Shown: positions 18,130 through 26,153 of the stretch, in pieces | How positions within the stretch are numbered: the first letter of the stretch is position 1 | Layout: the number at the start of each line of letters is the position of its first letter | Notes under the pieces: model-generated | The model's database searches: none | What the model was told of the DNA's origin: nothing | What the model saw: the letters and a program-made list of their open reading frames with translations, nothing else | Program-made: the position numbers and the translations under genes | Source of the DNA: Alistipes sp. CHKCI003 | GTDB taxonomy: Bacteria; Bacteroidota; Bacteroidia; Bacteroidales; Rikenellaceae | Direction: 5' to 3' | Assembly (NCBI RefSeq): GCF_900021155.1 | Contig: NZ_FCNT01000075.1 | Span: 45,995-109,994 of the forward strand | DNA length: 64,000 bases

Positions 18130-18564
18130 TTCGCGCAGAGTGTTCTCCCCCGAAAACCGCTGCCCGTTCGTCCGCAACCCGCCCCCGGAGGTCGCGGGGA
18201 TCACCCGCCGTATGCACCCCGAAATGCCGGACGCCGAAACTCCGTCTCTTTCCCCGACGCGCGGCAACCCGCAGCGTCGCATCCGACCGACGATCCGGCA
18301 GTTGGGAAACCCCTGACTGCCTGCCGGACGTTCGTACGACGTGGAATCCGGGACCGTCTTTCGCTCCGCCGCGGAAGACGGGAACAGACGTGTCGGTGCG
18401 TCCCCATTCGCGGAACACCGCCCGCACGCCCCGGTCCGCAACCGCACCCCGCAGGTCGCCCGGCCCCTTCCGCCTCCTCGAAGCCCCCTCCTCGGGCCGG
18501 AGAGTTGGCGTTTCGAAAAAATTTCGTTATATTTGTCGTTCGGACAAGTATAAAACACAAAACG
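18130..18564. other. Gene-free spacer upstream of mazG
   Basis: 435 bases. It contains an imperfect direct repeat of about 26 bases (18170-18195 and 18434-18459, both GTCCGCAACC...GGTCGC) and, at its end, a good mazG promoter. No gene is visible. Confidence 0.65.
18505..18535 (+). promoter_or_regulatory. mazG promoter
   Basis: TTG at 18505-18507 and TATATTTG at 18528-18535 are separated by 20 bases, matching the Bacteroidetes -33/-7 consensus. Transcription would begin about 20 bases before the mazG start at 18565. Confidence 0.75.
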
Positions 18565-18891
18565 ATGACCCTCAACGAATACCAGCAGCATGCGCTCGAA
18601 ACGGCGATCTACCCCGACGACCAGCGCATCGTCTACCCCACGCTCGGCCTCACGGGCGAAGCGGGCGAAGTGGCCGACAAGGTGAAAAAAGTGATCCGCG
18701 ACAATTCGCAGCAGTTCACCGACGAGCGCCGGCTCGAAATCGCCAAGGAGATCGGCGACGTGCTGTGGTACTGCGCCACGCTGTCGCGCGATCTGGGATT
18801 CGAACTGGACGACGTGGCCCGCTGGAACGTCGAAAAACTCCGCTCGCGCAAGCAGCGCGACCTGCTGCACGGAAGCGGCGACAACCGCTGA
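18565..18891 (+). CDS. mazG: MazG-like nucleotide pyrophosphohydrolase
   Basis: 108 residues, a single-domain form. It hydrolyses (d)NTPs to monophosphates, housecleaning damaged or excess nucleotides. The helix motifs are present: LGLTGEAGEVADKVKK (EExxE-type metal-binding pattern, ~28-43) and KEIGDVLWYCATLSRDLGF (ExxD pattern). The C-terminus GSGDNR is the usual end of Bacteroidales members, so the protein is complete. The start at 18565 follows a strong promoter. It is followed by an unusual 519-base T-poor spacer that stays open in the same frame up to the next gene. Confidence 0.9.
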   Translation: MTLNEYQQHALETAIYPDDQRIVYPTLGLTGEAGEVADKVKKVIRDNSQQFTDERRLEIAKEIGDVLWYCATLSRDLGFELDDVARWNVEKLRSRKQRDLLHGSGDNR

Positions 18892-19410
18892 CGGCATTCC
18901 AAAGCGGAAAGGCCGCAAACTGCGCGACTGCCGACCGGCACGAGAGCGGAGCCCCGCCGACTGCGGTCCGCGCAGCGACGACCACCGGGAAAAAGCGGCG
19001 GACAATGGCGGGGAGGGGAAGCACCGGAAACGCTCGCGGCAGACAGTGCGGACAGCGACGGTCCGGCACGAGACGCAACGGCCGCCGCCCCCCCTTCCGC
19101 GACGAAGCCGGAAGCGAAACAGGCAGGAGGCAGCCCACACCGCCGCAAAACAACCGCCGCCACGACCGAAAACGCACCAGACGGTACGGCAGACGAGCGA
19201 CCAAGCCGCAGTTCCCACCGCGGCGATGGCGGCGACAGGCCTCGCAGACGATACCGGCGTAGACATCGCGGCCGCACGACGGCAAATGCGTCCCGCACAC
19301 GACGCAGGCGGCCGGCGGACTGTCGCAACCGAAACGGCAGAAGGCGCGGCAGAAGGGACCGTACTCCGCAACAACCGGCGGCAGACGACACGCCCGAACC
19401 GACGAAAAGA
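18892..19410 (+). other. T-poor, stop-free spacer in frame with both flanking genes
   Basis: 519 bases = 173 codons without a stop in the frame of mazG and of the gene at 19411. About 22 T occur in the 420 bases 18961-19380 (~5%). In this frame it would encode A/T/D/P/R-rich residues like those in the MurF and hydrolase insertions. There is no in-frame ATG, GTG or TTG, so it is probably not translated as an extension of the next gene. No terminator is evident after mazG. Confidence 0.75.
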
Positions 19411-19803
19411 ATGGAAGACTTCATACTCAGAGAGATCGACAAGATCGGCGTATTGCTCCGGGGCATGCTGCACAAAATCGGCATACTCCGGCGAAGCGAC
19501 GCACCGGAAACCGTCGGTCCAACCGCGAAAACCGAACTGGCAGACCGGCTCGACATCGAGGCACTGCTGGCCGAGGAGGACTTCGTGTCCGTGCTCGTCG
19601 AACGGCACGGATTCGGGCCGGACGATCTGGAGCTTTTCGCCGAACTGCTGGCCGATCTGGCCGCCGCGGCCGAGACGTCCGACGAAGCGCGGCGATGCGC
19701 CGCGGCGGCCTGCGCCGTCTACAGGCATCAGGATGCGCACAAGGCTCCCGCCTCGCTCGGCCGGTACTACATCCTCAAGGAATTAGCTAAGTACAACCCA
19801 TAA
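19411..19803 (+). CDS. Small conserved hypothetical protein
   Basis: 130 residues, acidic and helical. It opens MEDFILREIDKIGVLLRGMLHKIGIL, an amphipathic helix seen at the start of small Bacteroidales proteins of unknown function (DUF6483-like in appearance), followed by a Glu/Asp/Ala-rich region with LLAEEDFVSVLVERHGFG and LELFAELLADLA, resembling a short TPR-like helical hairpin. There is no signal peptide or membrane segment, so it is likely cytoplasmic. Its stop is 21 bases before the OPT transporter, so co-expression is likely. Function not assigned. Confidence 0.7.
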   Translation: MEDFILREIDKIGVLLRGMLHKIGILRRSDAPETVGPTAKTELADRLDIEALLAEEDFVSVLVERHGFGPDDLELFAELLADLAAAAETSDEARRCAAAACAVYRHQDAHKAPASLGRYYILKELAKYNP

Positions 19804-19824
19804 AAACACTACCCGAAACTCCCT

Positions 19825-21828
19825 ATGGAACAGAAACGACAACAGACCTCGATCCCCGAGAACGCCTACCGCGAACTGCGGCCGGGCGAGGAGTACACAC
19901 CGCTGATGCCCGCATCGGCCAAACCGAAAGAGGTAACCCCCTACTCGGTAGGAATGGGCCTGCTGATGGCCATCGTCTTTTCGGCTGCTGCGGCCTATCT
20001 GGGCCTCAAAGTCGGTCAGGTGTTCGAAGCGGCGATTCCGATCGCCATCATCGCCGTCGGCGTAGGCAATCTGACCGGACGTAGGAACATGCTGGGGCAG
20101 AACGTCATCATACAGTCGATCGGCGCCTCGTCGGGCGTGATCGTCGCCGGAGCGATCTTCACCCTGCCGGCGCTCTACATCCTCGGACTCGACGCCCGGT
20201 TCTATCAGGTCTTCCTCTCGTCGCTCTTCGGCGGCATTCTGGGCATCGTGCTGCTGATCCCGTTCCGCAAATATTTCGTCAAGCAGATGCACGGCAAATA
20301 CCCCTTCCCCGAGGCCACGGCCACGACCGAAGTGCTCGTCTCGGGCGAAAAGGGCGGCAATCAGGCCAAGCTGCTGGCCGCGGCCGGTCTCACGGGCGGC
20401 CTCTACGATTTCGTGGTCGGAACGTTCGGTCTCTGGACCGAGTCGGTCTCGACGCGCATCTGCGAGTGGGGCGCCGCAGCGGCCGATAAATTCAAAGTGG
20501 TCTTCGGCATCAACACCTCGGCCGCACTGCTCGGTCTGGGCTACATAATCGGTCTCAAATACGCGCTCATCATCACCGCGGGTTCGTGCCTCGTGTGGTT
20601 CATCGTCGTGCCGCTGGTGGGATCGTTCGCCCAGAGCATCGACCCCGCGGGCCTGACCGCACTCCTCGGCGTAACGAACGAAGCGATCCTCGCCGACCCG
20701 CAGAGCATCTTCACCCCCGAAAACCTCTATCAATTCATAGGCAAGCCGCTCGGCATCGGCGGCATCGCCATGGCCGGACTGATCGGCATCGTGCGTCAGT
20801 CGTCGATCATCAAACAGGCCGTGGGGCTCGCCGTCAAGGAGCTCGGAGGCGGCAAAAAGCAGGTCGAAACCTCCGTGCGCACGCAGCGCGACCTGACGAT
20901 GAAGCTGATCCTCACGATACTCGTCGCCACGCTGGCCACCACCTTCCTCTTTTTCCAGTTCGGCGTGCTGCACAACTGGATGCAGTCGGTCGTGGCCATC
21001 GCCATCGTCTTCGTGATCGCCTTCCTTTTCACCACCGTGGCGGCCAACGCCATCGCCATCGTAGGTTCGAATCCCGTGTCGGGCATGACGCTCATGACGC
21101 TGATCCTCTCGTCGCTCGTGCTGGTGAGCGTCGGACTGAGCGGCCCGAGCGGCATGACGGCGGCGCTCGTGATCGGCGGCGTGGTCTGCACGGCGCTCTC
21201 GATGGCCGGCGGCTTCATCACCGATCTGAAGATCGGCTACTGGCTCGGCACCACGCCCCGCAAACAGGAGGGCTGGAAATTCCTCGGCACGTTCGTTGCC
21301 GCGGCGACCGTGGCGGGCGTGATGATCATCCTCAACAAAACCTACGGATTCGGCGCCGACAGCGTGCTCGTGGCGCCGCAGGCCAACGCCATGGCGGCCG
21401 TGATCCAGCCCCTCATGTCGGGCGGCACGACGCCGTGGACGCTCTACTGCTGCGGGGCGGTGCTGGCGCTCGTGCTGACGGCCGTCGGCGTGCCGACGCT
21501 CCCGTTCGCACTGGGCATGTTCATTCCCATGTCGCTCAACGCCCCGCTCGTCGTGGGCGGTCTGGTGGCATGGTTCGTCTCGTCGCGCTCGAAGGACGAG
21601 GGGCTGAACAAAGCCCGCATGGACCGCGGCACGCTCATCGCCTCGGGCTTCATCGCCGGCGGCGCCCTGATGGGCGTGGTGAGCGCCATCCTCAAATTCG
21701 CGGGCGCCGAGTGGAAGCTCACCGAGTGGGCGGCTTCGAACGGCGCCGAGTGGCTCGGACTGGCGATGTACGTCGTCCTGATCGGCTACTTCGGCTGGCA
21801 TACGCTCAGAGCCCGGAAAGAGGAGTAA
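19825..21828 (+). CDS. OPT-family oligopeptide transporter
   Basis: 667 residues with about 14-16 hydrophobic segments. The start PYSVGMGLLMAIVFSAAAAYLGLKVGQVFEAAIP, the FPEATATTEVL segment, ISGASSGVIVAGAIFTLPAL-like helix, and a late VGSNPVSGMTLMTLILSS are typical of bacterial OPT transporters (TIGR00733-like). It is an inner-membrane, proton-coupled importer of small peptides, possibly peptide-metal complexes. The peptidase T gene 231 bases downstream would process imported tripeptides, which supports peptide uptake as its role (inference). Confidence 0.92.
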   Translation: MEQKRQQTSIPENAYRELRPGEEYTPLMPASAKPKEVTPYSVGMGLLMAIVFSAAAAYLGLKVGQVFEAAIPIAIIAVGVGNLTGRRNMLGQNVIIQSIGASSGVIVAGAIFTLPALYILGLDARFYQVFLSSLFGGILGIVLLIPFRKYFVKQMHGKYPFPEATATTEVLVSGEKGGNQAKLLAAAGLTGGLYDFVVGTFGLWTESVSTRICEWGAAAADKFKVVFGINTSAALLGLGYIIGLKYALIITAGSCLVWFIVVPLVGSFAQSIDPAGLTALLGVTNEAILADPQSIFTPENLYQFIGKPLGIGGIAMAGLIGIVRQSSIIKQAVGLAVKELGGGKKQVETSVRTQRDLTMKLILTILVATLATTFLFFQFGVLHNWMQSVVAIAIVFVIAFLFTTVAANAIAIVGSNPVSGMTLMTLILSSLVLVSVGLSGPSGMTAALVIGGVVCTALSMAGGFITDLKIGYWLGTTPRKQEGWKFLGTFVAAATVAGVMIILNKTYGFGADSVLVAPQANAMAAVIQPLMSGGTTPWTLYCCGAVLALVLTAVGVPTLPFALGMFIPMSLNAPLVVGGLVAWFVSSRSKDEGLNKARMDRGTLIASGFIAGGALMGVVSAILKFAGAEWKLTEWAASNGAEWLGLAMYVVLIGYFGWHTLRARKEE

Positions 21829-22059
21829 CCCGCACACGACGGATCGCCGGAACCACGCACGGCCGTCCCGAAACCGGCGGTACGGAAGAGAGCGGAGCCG
21901 ATGCGGACGGCGTGTACGCCGGCCGCGACCGACAAACGGCGCATGCGTCCGCATTCCGGCGACCGTCGTTTCCGGCAAACCGAGCGAAGAGCTTGTGCGA
22001 ACTCCGTCAAGGCGAAAAAGCGAAACGAAAGATTCAACGAATAAAAAACTCGAAATATC

Positions 22060-23277
22060 ATGGATTTAAAAGAACGTTTTCTGAAATACGTCTCCTTCGA
22101 CACGCAGAGCTCGGAGGAGAGCGAAACCTACCCCTCGACCGACAAGCAGCTCGTGCTGCTGCATGAGTTGGCCGACGAGATGCGTGCGCTGGGACTGCAA
22201 GAGGTCTCGACCGACCGCTTCGGCTACACGATGGGCACGATCCCCGCGACACCCGGCTGCGAAAACGCTCCGGTCGTGGGTTTCATCGCCCACGTGGACA
22301 CCTCGCCCGACATGAGCGGCAAGGACGTGAAGCCCCGCACCGTCGAGAACTACGACGGCGGCGACATCGCACTGAACGGCCATCTGACGATGAAGGTGGC
22401 GGACTTCCCCGAACTGAAGGAGTTCGTGGGCCATACGCTGATCCACACCGACGGCACGACGCTGCTCGGAGCGGACGACAAGGCGGGCGTGGCGGAGATC
22501 ATGACGGCGGCCGAATACCTGATGGCCCATCCCGAGATCGCGCACGGCAAGATCCGGATCGGCTTCACGCCGGACGAAGAGGTGGGCCGCGGCGTGGACC
22601 ACTTCGACGTCGCCGCTTTCGGCGCGGATTTCGCCTACACGGTGGACGGCGGTTTCGAAGGCGAACTGGAGTACGAGAACTTCAACGCCGCAGGCGCGAA
22701 GATCGAGATTCAGGGGCGCAACGTCCATCCGGGCTACGCCAAGGACAAGATGATCAACGCCATCGAAGTGGCCTGCGAGCTGAACGGCATGTTGCCCGCA
22801 TGGGAACGCCCGGAGCACACCGAGGGCTACGACGGATTCTATCACTGCGTGGGGCTGAACGGCACGGTCGAGAAAGCTTCGGTGAGCTACATCATCCGCG
22901 ATCACGACGCTTCGAAATTCGAACAGAAAAAGGTCTACCTGCACGACTGCGTGGCGCTGCTGGCGAAAAAATACGGCGAAGGCGTCTTGAAACTCACGCT
23001 CAAGGACCAATACTACAACATGCGGAAGATGGTCGAGCCGCATCCGCAGGTGATCGACAAGGCGCTCGAAGCGATGCGCATGGCCGGCGTCGTGCCCATC
23101 GTGAGGCCCATCCGCGGCGGCACGGACGGCGCCCGCCTCTCGTTCATGGGACTGCCCTGCCCCAATATTTTCACGGGCGGCATGAACTTCCACGGTAAAT
23201 TCGAGTACGTCTCGCTCACCACGATGCACAAGGCGATGCAGACGATCATCAACCTCGCGCAGCTCTGGGCGAAGTGA
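22060..23277 (+). CDS. pepT: Peptidase T (tripeptide aminopeptidase)
   Basis: 405 residues, full length. This M20 zinc enzyme removes the N-terminal residue of tripeptides in the cytoplasm. Metal and catalytic residues are in place: AHVDTSPD with H78 and D80, LLGADDKAG with the bridging D140 region, and TPDEEVGRG with E173/E174; later FTGGMNFHGKFEYVS contains the C-terminal histidine ligand. It follows an OPT transporter, so the pair likely takes up and digests small peptides. A 40-base perfect palindrome directly after the stop ends the unit. Confidence 0.95.
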   Translation: MDLKERFLKYVSFDTQSSEESETYPSTDKQLVLLHELADEMRALGLQEVSTDRFGYTMGTIPATPGCENAPVVGFIAHVDTSPDMSGKDVKPRTVENYDGGDIALNGHLTMKVADFPELKEFVGHTLIHTDGTTLLGADDKAGVAEIMTAAEYLMAHPEIAHGKIRIGFTPDEEVGRGVDHFDVAAFGADFAYTVDGGFEGELEYENFNAAGAKIEIQGRNVHPGYAKDKMINAIEVACELNGMLPAWERPEHTEGYDGFYHCVGLNGTVEKASVSYIIRDHDASKFEQKKVYLHDCVALLAKKYGEGVLKLTLKDQYYNMRKMVEPHPQVIDKALEAMRMAGVVPIVRPIRGGTDGARLSFMGLPCPNIFTGGMNFHGKFEYVSLTTMHKAMQTIINLAQLWAK

Positions 23278-23279
23278 TC

Positions 23280-23319
23280 TTTCCGGACCGGCGGCGGAGC
23301 TCCGCCGCCGGTCCGGAAA
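23280..23319 (+). terminator. 40-base perfect palindrome after pepT
   Basis: Two 20-base arms meet with no spacer (TTTCCGGACCGGCGGCGGAG and its reverse complement), beginning three bases past the pepT stop. It has no U-run, but position and strength suggest an mRNA 3' end or terminator. Confidence 0.7.
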
Positions 23320-23486
23320 TTTCGAATACCGGTCCGCCACCACGCCTCCGCCCGCAAAGAAGCTGCGGACCGCCCAGCGGCGGCAACGACACGAATCCGA
23401 GGCGCGGTACAATCCGCAGCCGAGGACGGTGAGGGGAGAGACGGCCGAATTGCCGAACACCGCTCCGCAATGTCGGGGCAAACGGA

Positions 23487-23495
23487 GGGGGGGGG
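23487..23495 (+). repeat. Intergenic G9 tract
   Basis: Nine consecutive G, about 500 bases upstream of nadE. Confidence 0.95.
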
Positions 23496-23724
23496 AAATA
23501 AAGAACAGCGTCGGATGCTCTTGTCGGTAACGCAATCCGAATCCGGAATCAGGCACCGGTTTCGGCCCCGGCCGTAACCGGACACCCCGCAGCCATCCGG
23601 CCGGATGACTGCCCGGCTCGCGACAGCCTGATCGCATCCTCCGCCGGCTGCGAACGGACAACACAAAGTATTTGCGACACCTGCTTTTTCATCATTTCAT
23701 AGCGGGATGCCGTTGCGAAGTATA

Positions 23725-23755
23725 TCCGCGGAAAGCGAAATATGTCCGCGGAAAG
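23725..23755 (+). repeat. Direct repeat TCCGCGGAAAG, 20-base period
   Basis: Two identical 11-mers start at 23725 and 23745, two helical turns apart, each containing the palindrome CCGCGG. The spacing suits a protein binding one face of the helix; a regulatory role for nadE is speculation. Confidence 0.5.
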
Positions 23756-23857
23756 AGCGGTCCGCCGGCCGGCGGCAACGAACGGCCGGTCCACCGAGAT
23801 CGGAAAGAAGATACTCTTTGTTCACGGTCCGCAATGGCGGAAACCGTCTCCCGATTC

Positions 23858-23866
23858 GGGGGGGGG
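23858..23866 (+). repeat. Intergenic G9 tract upstream of nadE
   Basis: Nine consecutive G about 125 bases before the nadE start. Confidence 0.95.
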
Positions 23867-23990
23867 CATACAATTCAAGGCGCGCCTCGTAAATACGCTG
23901 TAAAGCATCGCTTTCGAAGGGCCGGGCGCAATCCGGACCTCGATCGAAAACTGCCGAAACGAAAAAACAGACCAAAAATTCGACGAACGT

Positions 23991-25925
23991 ATGGACCGAT
24001 ACGGGTTTCTGAAAGTCGCGGCCGCAGTGCCGCATGTACGGGTGGCCGACTGCGCGCACAACGCTGACCGCATCGTCGCCCTCGCCCAGCGGGCAGCCCA
24101 GCGGGGCGTGGAGATCGCGGCATTCCCCGAACTGTCGCTCACGGGCTACACCTGCGGCGATCTCTTCCTGCAACCGACGTTGCTCGAAGCGGCCGAAGAA
24201 GCGCTGGGCAGGGTGCTCAGAGAGACGCGCAAGCTGCCTCTCGCCCTCGTCGTCGGCATGCCCGTGCGCCACACGAACGAACTGTACAACTGTGCCGTGG
24301 TGATGGCACAGGGGCGGATCATGGGAGTGGTGCCCAAGTGCCACATCCCCAACTACAACGAATTCTACGAAGCCCGCTGGTTCTCATCGGGCGCCGAGAT
24401 CGCATCGGACACGGTCGTGCTCGCCGGCCGGGAAGCCGACTTCGGCCGCGACCTCACCTTCGCGGTGAACGGCGCCGAGTTCGGCGTGGAGATCTGCGAA
24501 GATCTGTGGGTCGCCGCACCGCCGTCGTCGCAACTGGCGCTCGCCGGTGCGACGACGATCTTCAACCTCTCGGCTTCGCCCGAAACGGCAGGCAAGCACG
24601 ACTACCTGCGCACGCTCGTGGCCCAGCAGTCGGCCCGCACGCTCTCGGCCTACGTCTACTGTTCGGCCGGCGCGGGCGAATCGTCGACCGATCTGGTATT
24701 CGCAGGCAATGCCCTGATCGCCGAGAACGGCACCATTCTGCGCGAAAGCGAACGTTTCGCCACGGAGGAGCAACTTGTCGTAGCCGACGTGGACATCGAA
24801 CGGCTCGAAACCGAGCGGCGCCGCACGACGACCTTCCGCACGGAGGAGGCCGCGGCCGAAACGACGGTCGTCGAACTGGAGATCGCCGAGAGTCTGCGGA
24901 CCGAGACCCTCGACCGCGACATCGCCCCTCTGCCCTTCGTACCGTCGGACGCGGCGCGGCGCGGCACGCGTTGCGAGGAGATTCTCTCGATCCAGAGCTG
25001 CGGCCTCGCCCAACGGCTCAGACATACGGGTTGCACATGCGCCGTCCTCGGCATCTCGGGCGGCCTCGACTCGACCCTCGCCCTGCTCGTGGCGGTGCGC
25101 ACGTTCGACCGGCTCGGCCTCGACCGCAAGGGAATCGTCGGCATCACGATGCCGGGCTTCGGAACCACCGACCGCACCCACCGCAATGCCGTGGAACTGA
25201 TGCGCGAGTTGGGGGTCGACGCCCGCGAAATCCCCATCCGCAAGGCGTGCGAACAACATTTCGCCGACATCGGGCTCGACCCCGCGGATCGCTCGGCGGC
25301 CTACGAGAATGCACAGGCCCGCGAGCGGACGCAGATACTAATGGACGTGGCCAACGCGGTCGGCGGACTGGTGATCGGTACGGGCGACCTGAGCGAACTG
25401 GCCCTCGGCTGGGCCACCTACAACGGCGACCAGATGTCGATGTACGGCCTGAATGCCTCGGTGCCCAAGACACTCGTTCGGCATTTGGTGGCATGGGCGG
25501 CGGATGCAGCCGGCGGACGTATCCGCGACATCCTGCTCGACATTTGCGACACCCCCGTGAGCCCCGAACTGCTCCCGGCGGACGAGGCCGGCGGCATCGC
25601 CCAGAGAACCGAGGAACTCGTGGGGCCCTACGAACTGCACGACTTTTTCCTCTACCACTTCGTCCGCTCGGGCTTCGGCCCCGCGAAGCTCCTCTACCTC
25701 GCACAGAGCGCTTTCCGCGGCCGCTACGACCGCAGGACGATTCTCCGCTGGATGCGCACGTTCTTCCGCCGCTTCTTCGCCCAGCAGTTCAAACGTTCGG
25801 CGATGCCCGACGGCCCGAAGGTGGGTAGTGTCTCTCTCTCGCCGCGCGGCGACTGGCGCATGCCTTCGGACGCCTCGGCCGCTGTCTGGCTGACGCAGCT
25901 CGACGAACTGGAAGAAGCCGGTTGA
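23991..25925 (+). CDS. nadE: Glutamine-dependent NAD+ synthetase
   Basis: 644 residues, the two-domain form. The N-terminal nitrilase-like glutaminase has the triad E47 (FPELSLTGY), K116 (PKCHIPNY) and C169 (VEICEDLW). The C-terminal ATP-pyrophosphatase domain has the P-loop SGGLDST at 356-362, GTTDRTHRNAVEL and IGTGDLSELALGW. It converts nicotinate adenine dinucleotide plus glutamine and ATP to NAD+, the last step of NAD synthesis; nadC of the same pathway is at 36837. A terminator follows directly. Confidence 0.96.
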   Translation: MDRYGFLKVAAAVPHVRVADCAHNADRIVALAQRAAQRGVEIAAFPELSLTGYTCGDLFLQPTLLEAAEEALGRVLRETRKLPLALVVGMPVRHTNELYNCAVVMAQGRIMGVVPKCHIPNYNEFYEARWFSSGAEIASDTVVLAGREADFGRDLTFAVNGAEFGVEICEDLWVAAPPSSQLALAGATTIFNLSASPETAGKHDYLRTLVAQQSARTLSAYVYCSAGAGESSTDLVFAGNALIAENGTILRESERFATEEQLVVADVDIERLETERRRTTTFRTEEAAAETTVVELEIAESLRTETLDRDIAPLPFVPSDAARRGTRCEEILSIQSCGLAQRLRHTGCTCAVLGISGGLDSTLALLVAVRTFDRLGLDRKGIVGITMPGFGTTDRTHRNAVELMRELGVDAREIPIRKACEQHFADIGLDPADRSAAYENAQARERTQILMDVANAVGGLVIGTGDLSELALGWATYNGDQMSMYGLNASVPKTLVRHLVAWAADAAGGRIRDILLDICDTPVSPELLPADEAGGIAQRTEELVGPYELHDFFLYHFVRSGFGPAKLLYLAQSAFRGRYDRRTILRWMRTFFRRFFAQQFKRSAMPDGPKVGSVSLSPRGDWRMPSDASAAVWLTQLDELEEAG

Positions 25926-25945
25926 CCGGACGGCGCCCCGTCCGG
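25926..25945 (+). terminator. nadE terminator
   Basis: Stem CCGGACGG / CCGTCCGG with loop CGCC begins at the nadE stop; TCTTTT follows within eight bases. Confidence 0.8.
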
Positions 25946-25978
25946 CACGCTCTTTTGAAAGAGTGTACGAAAAACAAT

Positions 25979-26117
25979 GTTTTCGATAAGCCGAGCGCCG
26001 AGACGAACTCCGGTTCAGGTTCAGCCGAGGCGAGAAAACGACTGCCCGCAAGGCGAACGTTTTCGATAAGCCGAGCGCTGTGCCGAACTCTGGTTCAGGT
26101 TCAGCCGAGGCAAGAAA
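25979..26117 (+). repeat. Dispersed inverted-end repeat, tandem copies A and A'
   Basis: Two ~60-base units start 80 bases apart (25979-26039 and 26059-26117), sharing GTTTTCGATAAGCCGAGCG and GGTTCAGGTTCAGCCGAGGC with a few differences. Copy A has ends GTTTTC/GAAAAC; A' is degenerate at its right end. They occupy the whole leader of the following lipoprotein gene. Confidence 0.85.
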
Positions 26118-26153
26118 TAGATGAAAGAAGCACAACGAAACATTCAACGAAAA

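Larger units (their letters stand above)
23278..23990. other. Long gene-free spacer with two G9 runs
   Basis: 713 bases between pepT and nadE. Contents: the pepT palindrome, G9 at 23487-23495, a 20-base-spaced direct repeat of TCCGCGGAAAG (23725-23735 and 23745-23755), a G+C palindrome near 23762-23775 and a second G9 at 23858-23866. No credible gene. Confidence 0.7.

Noticed and set aside
18892..19410. Read-through fusion of mazG with the next gene via its TGA
   Set aside because: MazG ends with its normal GSGDNR tail and the downstream protein has a natural start; no recoding signal is visible.
25979..26117. Invertible promoter upstream of the BspA-like gene
   Set aside because: The two repeat copies are direct, not inverted, and no recombinase gene is nearby.
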